From positions 1-9,115 of the forward strand of contig JAKSOX010000067.1 of the NCBI GenBank assembly GCA_024405335.1: DNA of 9,115 bases, written 5' to 3'. Every line of letters begins with the position of its first letter. Within the stretch, counting starts at the first letter, position 1. This stretch comes from Kiritimatiellia bacterium (GTDB taxonomy: Bacteria; Verrucomicrobiota; Kiritimatiellia; RFP12; UBA1067). Position numbers and translations under genes: made by a program. Below the pieces are notes generated by a model, which saw only the letters and a list, made by a program, of their open reading frames with translations, ran no database searches and was not told the DNA's origin. Shown here piece after piece: positions 1-7,200 of this stretch.

Positions 1-347
1 AGCTTGATCGCCGCCTCGTTCGCCTCGGCGCCCGAATTGCAGAAGAACACCTTGCCGCCCAGCCCGGAAATCTCCACGAGCTTCTGCGCGAGGCGGGGCG
101 TCACGTCGTTCATGAACAGGTTCGAGCAGAGCCCGAGTTTCGCGGCCTGCTCCGCGATCGCGGCGACCACGCCGTCCGTGCAATGGCCCACGTTGTGGCA
201 GCTGATGCCGCTCGTCATGTCGTAGTACTGGATGTTTTTGTCCAAGTCGTAGACGCGAGAGCCCTTGGCCTTTTTGATGGCCATCGCCGGCGTGTACGTC
301 GGCATGACGTATTTGTCGTAGAGGGCTTTGACTTCTTCGGTGTTCAT
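1..347 (-). CDS. argD: Acetylornithine aminotransferase, N-terminal part (3' end outside window)
   Basis: PLP-dependent class-III aminotransferase that converts N-acetylglutamate-5-semialdehyde and glutamate to N-acetylornithine and 2-oxoglutarate in cytoplasmic arginine biosynthesis; many family members also act on succinyldiaminopimelate in lysine synthesis. The first 115 codons are visible, starting MNTEEVKALYDKYVMPTY, a typical ArgD opening. Residues 45-52 read SGISCHNV followed by GHC, matching the family SGIAVxxLGH segment. Residues 101-115 read FFCNSGAEANEAAIK, the hallmark ArgD signature that contributes to PLP phosphate binding. The catalytic lysine lies beyond the window edge. The ATG at 347-345 overlaps the argB stop as ATGA and has a GGAG eight bases upstream, so the start is well supported. 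Ornithine aminotransferase or another class-III enzyme is possible in principle, but the argB neighbour and N-terminus favour ArgD. Confidence 0.95.
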   Translation of the reverse strand, partial: MNTEEVKALYDKYVMPTYTPAMAIKKAKGSRVYDLDKNIQYYDMTSGISCHNVGHCTDGVVAAIAEQAAKLGLCSNLFMNDVTPRLAQKLVEISGLGGKVFFCNSGAEANEAAIK

Positions 348-1201
348 TCCGTGATCTCCGTTCCCACGCCTTCACGCGTGAATATTTCCAACAAAAGAGA
401 ATGCGGCATGCGGCCGTCCACGAGGTGGACTTTCTTCACCCCGGCTTTGATCGCGTCCTCGCACCCTTCGATTTTGGGGAGCATGCCCCCCGAAATCGTC
501 CCGTCTTCCTTGAGCCCCGCCACGTCCGAAAGGCGCAGCGTGGACATGAGCGTCGCCGGATCGGACGGATCCCGCAGGAGACCCGGCACGTCCGAAACGA
601 CCGCAAATTTTCTGACCTTCAGGGCCTTCGCGAGAAACGCGGCGGCCGAGTCGGCGTTGACGTTGTAGAGATGGCCGTCCGCCCCCGTGGCGATGGGCGT
701 CACCACCGGCACGATGCCGGCGCCCAGCATTTCGTCCACGATGCGCAGGTCGACGGCCGTCGGTTCGCCCACGAATCCGCGGTCCGGCGAAACGATCTTC
801 TCCGCCGTGAACATCCAGTTGCCGTGCACGGGGCGCGCGTTCGCCTTCTTCGACTGGAGCCGCTTCACGATGTCCGCGTTCACCACGTTGTTCAGCGTGC
901 GCCGCACGATTTCCATCGACGGCTCGTCCGTCACGCGGAGTCCGTCCACGAACTGCGGCGTCAATCCGCTTTCCTTGAGCGCCTTGGATATCGCCTTGCC
1001 GCCACCGTGCACGAGCACGACCTTCATGCCCACCGCGTCCATGAACGCGACGTCGCCCAGCAGCGAATCGAGGTTTTCCCCGCTCTCCATCACGCTGCCG
1101 CCCACTTTCACGAGCACGGTCGCCCCGCAGAAGTCCTGGATGTAAGGCAGGGCTTCCGTCAAAACGGCGGCTTTCGCCATTGCGGCGTCTAATTTTCCCA
1201 T
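344..1201 (-). CDS. argB: Acetylglutamate kinase
   Basis: Amino-acid kinase family enzyme that phosphorylates N-acetylglutamate with ATP, the second and often feedback-controlled step of arginine biosynthesis. From the ATG at 1201 it is 285 residues, normal for the family. Visible motifs: VLVKVGG (29-35, phosphate-binding Lys32 and glycines), LVHGGGK (63-69), FVDGLRVTD (84-92, substrate-binding Arg89), YNVNADSAA (179-187), SDVPGLL (203-209) and GGMLPKI (238-244, Lys243 near the transferred phosphate). The N-terminal helix ending LPYIQDF and the C-terminal stretch HLVDGRMPHSLLLEIF plus GVGTE are typical of hexameric, arginine-inhibited enzymes, so feedback inhibition is likely by inference. 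Start choice: an in-frame TTG at 1240 would overlap the putative promoter, and an ATG at 1180 would give 278 residues and also keeps the core; neither has a better Shine-Dalgarno. The stop overlaps the argD start. Confidence 0.94.
   Translation of the reverse strand: MGKLDAAMAKAAVLTEALPYIQDFCGATVLVKVGGSVMESGENLDSLLGDVAFMDAVGMKVVLVHGGGKAISKALKESGLTPQFVDGLRVTDEPSMEIVRRTLNNVVNADIVKRLQSKKANARPVHGNWMFTAEKIVSPDRGFVGEPTAVDLRIVDEMLGAGIVPVVTPIATGADGHLYNVNADSAAAFLAKALKVRKFAVVSDVPGLLRDPSDPATLMSTLRLSDVAGLKEDGTISGGMLPKIEGCEDAIKAGVKKVHLVDGRMPHSLLLEIFTREGVGTEITE
348..359 (-). promoter_or_regulatory. argD ribosome binding site inside argB
   Basis: On the minus strand GGAG (359-356) is followed by an eight-base spacer and the argD ATG at 347. 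It lies within the last codons of argB, and the two frames share ATGA (347-344). This is the usual arrangement for translational coupling, in which ribosomes finishing argB reinitiate on argD. Confidence 0.75.
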
Positions 1202-1211
1202 AAGAAGCTGA

Positions 1212-1240
1212 AGTATATCACATTCCGCCGCCGACTGCAA
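1212..1240 (-). promoter_or_regulatory. Putative argB(D) promoter, extended -10
   Basis: On the minus strand a TATACT hexamer (1217-1212) is preceded by TGA, giving an extended -10 (TGnTATACT). A partial -35, TTGCAG (1240-1235, three of six matches), lies exactly 17 bases upstream. This is the only clearly AT-rich patch in the 88-base gap between the giant gene and argB. The predicted transcript start falls near 1205-1201, at or within about five bases of the argB ATG, so the mRNA could be leaderless. No Shine-Dalgarno is visible before that ATG. The rest of the gap (1241-1289) shows no convincing terminator or other site. Confidence 0.5.
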
Positions 1241-1289
1241 CCGCGCAGGGGAGCCACTTGCGGTTCCGATGGCGGCGGTCCCGAACCCG

Positions 1290-4200
1290 TCACTTCAGGA
1301 TCAGTTTGTAGAACCCCTGCGCGGAACCGCCCAGTTTCACGGACACCGTCGCCGACTTTCTGTCGCCGGAAAGCGACACGTCCAAGTCGTCGGTTTCGGG
1401 CGCGTTCCACGCCTCGTCCGCGCCGAGCGTCTCGCTCTTGCGCACGAAATTCCGCACCACCGCCGCGACGTCCGCCGCCGTGAGCGCCAACGCGCCGTTG
1501 CCCGCGCCGTCTTCCACGACGAACGTGAACGCCAACTGCGGTTCGCCATGGGCGTCCTCCGTCTCGATCGCCTGCGTGATGGTGGCCACGACGCCCGTGG
1601 AAAGCAGCACTTCCGTGCCGAGCAGCGCCGCGAGATCGACGTCCTTCGCCGCCGCGACGTCCGCCGCCGTGAGCGCCTTGCCCGAAGACGCGCCCCAGCC
1701 GGCGTCTTCCAGCCATTGCGCGGCGCGCTGGCCGCCCACGGCCGAAACGGCGGCGGCGACGTTCGCCTCCACGGCGCCCTTTTCGGCGTCGGTGAGGTCC
1801 TGACCGCTCGGCGACTGCGTCACCGCCTGGACGATGTCGGCGGCGGTCGTGTCTGGGGAGGACGCGCAGTCGCCCGCGCCGAACCTGAGCGTCGCGGGCG
1901 AACCCACGGTCCACACGCCGTTCGTCTGCGTGACGCGCGTGGCGTCGCCGTCAACCAACTCCGCGCCGACGCGCATCATGCGCACGCCCGCGTCCGCGCC
2001 GGACGCCGGCGAATAGCTCGCGAACGAAACGCGCGTGTATGGACGCACGGAAATTTCCATCTCCGGCGCGGCTGGAGTCGGATCGGGATTCTCGGACGTG
2101 ACCACGCTGAACGAACTGACGCCCGGACCGCAGGAAAGCATCAGCGTGGCCGGCTGCGACTTCTGCACCACGTAGCGGCGTTGGCGGCGCGGTTCGTTGG
2201 CGAAGTTCCACGTCATGAACAGTGACTTTTCGTTGTCCGGCACGGCGATGGCGCACGTGTAGTAGGACCAGGAATAGTCCACGTCTTCGAAGCCGCACCA
2301 GTCGGCGACCCTTTGCGGCGTGTACGATTCCTTCAACGATAGCGCCAGCGTCTCGGCGTCCACGTCGTAAAGCGTGAGCAGACTGTTGCCCGTGTAGGCG
2401 ACGTTGGTGACGGCGGCACGCGCCAGATAGAGGTGCGGAATGCCCTTGCCGACGCCGGCGATCGCCAGCTGGTCGTGCCAGGAACCGCCGCGGACGCCCG
2501 TGTCGGACACGGTGCGGTCCGTCAAGTTGACGGCGTACACGACGCAATTCGTGCCCAGGACGAACGCGATTTCCTTGTCGTTCAGCACGGCGTAGGCCAT
2601 GTTGGCGCTCGGCTGCGATGGTTCGGATCCGGTCGTGAGGGGAATCACGTCCACCAGCTTCAACTTCTGGCCCGCGCTCTTGAGGCCGTCGATCACTTCG
2701 TACTTGTAGACGCCCTCGAATCCGTCGCTCACGCCCCACAGGAAAGCGCCGTTCTCCGTGAAGGCGCCGCTGCGCGGCGTTTTCACGAACGTCTTGCCGT
2801 CGTCCGGCTTGAACGCCGTGATGCGGAACACGTTGCGGTTGTTCAATTCGCCGCCGGCGAGATCGAGCGGCATCGACAGCATCACCTCGGAGTTCGTGGG
2901 CAGGATCGAAGCGTCGTGGACGGCGATGGCGGCCACGCCCAACGCCTTCGACACGACGCCGCCGTTGAATTGGGCGTACCGGTATTCGTTGCCTTCGAGG
3001 AGCTGCGTGGCGTAGTCGATCTGCCATTCGGCGCCCGCCGTGCCGCCCACCGCTTCGACTTTGCCGGTTTCGAGGTTCTCCACGCCGTACAGCGACGCGC
3101 CGCCCATCGCCCAGCCGGCGACGTCGAGCAGGTAGGATCCGTTTGCGTCCATCGCCCAATTGACGCCGGCGAAATGGCGTTGGCTGTATTCGCCGAGATG
3201 CCCCTGCTCCGTGGGCTGGTGGCTCCACCGAAGCGCGGTGCCGGCGGCGTACCAGCGCTCCGACTCGTCGATTTCCGGCCGCGGCTTGTAAAACGCGAAC
3301 ACGGCGTTGAGCACGGCCACTTCGGTATCGGGCGTGTAGTGGACGACGTTGTCGGCCACGTTCGTGGCGCGGTCCGGATCGACGAGTTTGCCGTTTTCGC
3401 GGATTTCCCACGGGCAGTCCTCGGGAAGCGTGACGTAATAGGAACGGTCCTCCAGCTCTTCCGCGGTGACGCCGCCCACGAGCTGCAGGTTGATCACGCG
3501 CTTTTCGAAACGCACGGTCACGCGGTGTCGGCGGCCGTTGTATTCGTTGACGGGCACGTCGAGAACGCGAATCGGCGGAACGGTCGACACGGGCTGCGGC
3601 ACGTCGTCGACGGCGTACGATTCCAGATAGTAGTCCTCGGTGCACGTGAACCGCGCCGTCGCCGAACCGGTTTTGACGACCGCTTCGCCGGTGCTGGCCG
3701 TCATCCCCTCGACGAAGCACTTGCCGTTCACCACCGAAAAGGCGAGCGTCCAGTCCGGAACCGTGCGCACCATGAAGCGCGCCTGGTTGCGCTCTTCGCG
3801 GGTGGAGTTCACCGCGAACGCGAAGGAGCGTTCGTCGTCCGGAACGGCCATGGCGCAGAAACCGCCTTCGCGGTACTTCGCGGCGGAACTGGACGTCGAC
3901 ATCGTCCAGCTCAACACGTCCGAAACCGAGAACACGCGCTTGCCCAAGATCTTGTAGTCGTCCTCCGGCTGGGCGACGTCGTAGAGCATCAGCGCGTGCG
4001 AGCCGGGGGAGGCGTCCACCTTCGGTCCGAAGAACGCGTAGAGGTGGAGGTTCGTGGCGGCGACGCCGGCCACGGCCAACTGGAGCCGTTCGCCGTACAG
4101 CGTGATGTCCACGCCGTTCGTTTCCGCGTTGCAGTGGTGCGAAGTGAAGTCGCCCTCCAGCGAAACGCGGTACAGGGAGCCGTCCGAATCCGTCACGAAC

Positions 4201-7200
4201 GCCAAATGGTCCGTGCTGGACATGCCCACGTTCGGGATTTCGGCGTAGGCAAACGCGGCGGCGCTGCGCGGGTTGCTGGAATCGTCTCTGAACGGATGGT
4301 TTTGGACCAGCACCAAATTGGCGCCTGCCGACTTGAGGCCGCCCACGACGCGGTATTCGTTGACGCCCGTGAAGAACGGCGCGACGCCGAAGAGCCGCGT
4401 GCCGTCGGAAGAGAACGCGAACCGGACGGGCGTGTTCGTCGGCGTGACGCCGTCTTCCTGGACGGCGGTGATGCGGAACACGTGGGCGTTGTCCAGCACT
4501 TCGCCGGCGCCCAGCTCCAGCGGCAGCGAAACCGCGTATTCGCCGTTCGTGGTGCCCACCAGCGCGACGTTGATCGGCTTGCACGCGGCGGCGCCGCCCA
4601 GAGGTCCGCCGCCGAACAGGGCGTCGGAATACGCGATCTGCCAAACCGGCTTGCCCTGTTTTTCTTCGACGTCGCCAAACCGGAACAGCGTCGCGCCGCC
4701 GCGGCCGCCGCCGGCGACGTCGATCAGGTAGTCCTGCGTGGCGGCGAGCGACCAGTTCGCGCCCGTCTCGTGCGCGGCGTCGGCGTCGCCCACGTATCCC
4801 GGCGCTGGATTGAGCAGGTACGTGTTGAACCACGTGGGCGCCGCGTGCCACGGTTTAGCCACGGGCGCGCGCGGCGGCGTGGCGGACACGACGAGATGCA
4901 CGTCGGACCGAAGCGTCCCGAACGGCCCCGCGAGCAGTTTGCCGTCCTCGACCACGTAGCCCGCATCCGGCGCCAGCGGCACGCCGTTCGTGTAGACCGT
5001 CACCTCCAAGCCGTCCGCTTCGGGCAGCGCGAACACGTGCCGGGCTTCTTCGTCCACGCCTTCGTACGCCACGCCCACGGGTTCCGGGATGCACGCCGGC
5101 GGCAGGAACACGACTTCCACGTGCTGCGTGGCGTCGTTTCCGGGGAGGTAGTCGAACGACGCGGCGCCGTACGTGAACGGCGTCGGTTCGCCGTTCACGG
5201 TGACTTTCTTGAGGATGTTGCCCGGCTGGGCCGTGAACGAAATCCGCTTTTCGTCGTCCGTGAACCAGGATTTCACGACGAACGGCTGGTCCGCGCGGTC
5301 GCCCGACCCGTTCGTGACGGCGTACGTCACTTCGATCGGCGCCACGTACTTGACGGCGTAGAAGTTTCCGCCCCACCCCAGAATCGCCGCCGAACCGCCC
5401 TCGAGACCGTACACCGACGTCGCGAAGGACGTGGTCGTGTCGCCAATGCCCATGGCGGCCAGATGCTCGGCGTCCAACGACAACACCGGCGCGGCTTCGG
5501 CCGTCCGGCCGTCGGCGTCCATCCGGAACACCTCCAGCGCCGAAGCGCCGTCCGCCGCGGACGCGATGGCCAGATGCGGGATTCCGTCCTGGGCCTGGCA
5601 CACCGACATCGACGCATTCGCCAGGGACAGCCGCGCCGCGCCGGCGTCCAGCAGGCCGATGGCGGCCTCGGTCGGGGAGGCCAAATCCTTGACCATCACG
5701 CTGGAGTCGCTGAGCGCCACGTAGAGGTGTTCGCGCGCGCCCGCGCCCACGCGTGCGTACGCAATGCCGCACACGTTCTTGCCGCTTCCGAATCCGCCGA
5801 CGGTGCTGGAGTTCTTCAGGAGCACGCCGTCCGAAGAAAGCGCGTCGGCCACGGTGAACGCGTAAAAATACGGCACCGGAGAATTGGCCACCGCGTAGAC
5901 CTTGCGCGCGTCGGTGGAAAACGCGAACTGGACCGGCATGCAGGAGTCGGCGTCCTCGTTTCCGATCTGGAAAGGACCGTCCTCGCCGACGAGCGGAACG
6001 GCCAGCGACAGATTTCCCGTCTGCCGGCCGAAAATCGCGCGGTTGAGCGCCGCGGACACGCCGGCGCCGTACTTGGAGCCGCCTGCGGGAAGATTGGTCA
6101 CCACCGAGAATCCGCCGTCCGCGTCTTCGACCGCGGAGACGTCGAGCACCGACGCCGGTTCGTCCGCACGGCCGCCGGCCGCCACGAAGTCGCCGTCGCC
6201 GGCCATGTGGAACGCGCCCGACGCCTTGAACGCCGGTTCGTGCACGTGCACCACCACGGGGTTCTCCCACCACGGATGCTGCGCGGCCTTGCGGAGGCGG
6301 GACGCCACCACCGTCACCTGCACGCCCGCGCCCAAGGCGCCCGTGTCGAGCGTCACGGAAAACCCGGGCGTCGCCGTGAACGCATACGGCGCGCCGTTGG
6401 TGAGAATGCCCGAAACGTAATAGCCGGTCCGCGGCGTGTACGTGGCCCGGAACGATTCGCCCAGCGCCACGCGGTTGGTGGCGTGGGCGGGTTCGGCGAA
6501 CACCGGTCCCACCAGCGTCTGCACGATCGACTGCGCCGGCTTCGCCACCAGCGTCACGCGCACGTACCCCTTCTGCGAAGCCGCCGCGTACACGTAGTTC
6601 GAGACCGTGCGGAACGATGCGTCGCGCACGCCGTCGACGATCAAATCAGAGAACAGACGACCTTCCGGCGCGGCCAGTTCGAATTCCAGGGAATCTCCCA
6701 ACGCGACGGAATGCGAGCGGTCTTCCGGAACGATCACGGCTCCGTTTTCGTCCAGCACGCACGTTTCCGCGAACACCTCGGCGGGCTTCTTCTCGAGCAC
6801 GACCGTGCGGTTGCGGTTCAACGGCACGAAGGCGCGCGTTTCGTCGTTCAGGCACGCGAGCGCGCACACCTGCGGATCCGCGCCCAGAAAACCGGCCAGC
6901 GAAACGTCGGCCAGCGGCGCCGGCGACGCCGCGCCCAGACCGTCGGAAACCAGCGGCACCACGGCCACGCGGCAGGCGTCCGTGAACGTGGAATAGGCCA
7001 CCAGCAGACGCGGCGAGGACGTGTCGGCACCCGCCGGCGACACGCCCAGCAACCCGGCGAAACCGTCGGCGAGCGCCAATGCGTTCGTGACGACCGCGCC
7101 GGTCGCGGAATCCATGGCCACGAGATTCGTGGCCGACAGCCCGTAAAGCACGTCCCTGCCGGCGACGGCGGCGGCGAAAATCTTCGGGCCGAGCGCGAAC

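Larger units (their letters stand above)
1293..1857 (-). other. C-terminal tail domain of the giant protein
   Basis: About 188 residues unlike the modules. The first half is Ala/Asp-rich and probably helical (TTAADIVQAVTQ, DAEKGAVEANVAAAVSAVG, QWLEDAGW). Two ALTAADVAA segments follow 63 residues apart. The last 40 residues are beta-like and end GFYKLILK. I recall similar FYKL/FFKV-type endings on large secreted PVC-bacterial proteins, which would suit a sorting or anchoring role, but this is inference. Confidence 0.5.

Noticed and set aside
1207..1226. ArgR-type operator over the argB promoter
   Set aside because: The AT-rich patch matches only one half of an ARG box (TGAA plus an AT centre) and the other half is poor. 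The bases are explained by the -10 element.
1241..1289. Possible terminator hairpin after the giant gene (GGTTC ... GAACC around 1262-1288)
   Set aside because: Only about five paired bases with a 16-base loop and no following T-run. Not a convincing intrinsic terminator; read-through into argB cannot be excluded.
1460..1677. The 29-bp repeats as attachment sites or recombination scars
   Set aside because: Both copies lie in frame within one coding region and encode the same nine residues; nothing mobile lies between them. Protein-level repetition is the simpler explanation.
1269..2225. Long plus-strand open frames opposite the giant gene and argB (also 401-1192)
   Set aside because: Arg/His-rich low-complexity translations antisense to genes with clear protein homology or repeats; GC-driven shadows.
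1951..4851. A 966-codon open frame in another minus-strand phase, inside the giant gene
   Set aside because: Its translation is Arg/Gly/Ala-rich with no domain-like pattern, as expected from a shifted frame of GC-rich coding DNA. The giant gene's own frame has natural composition and repeated motifs.
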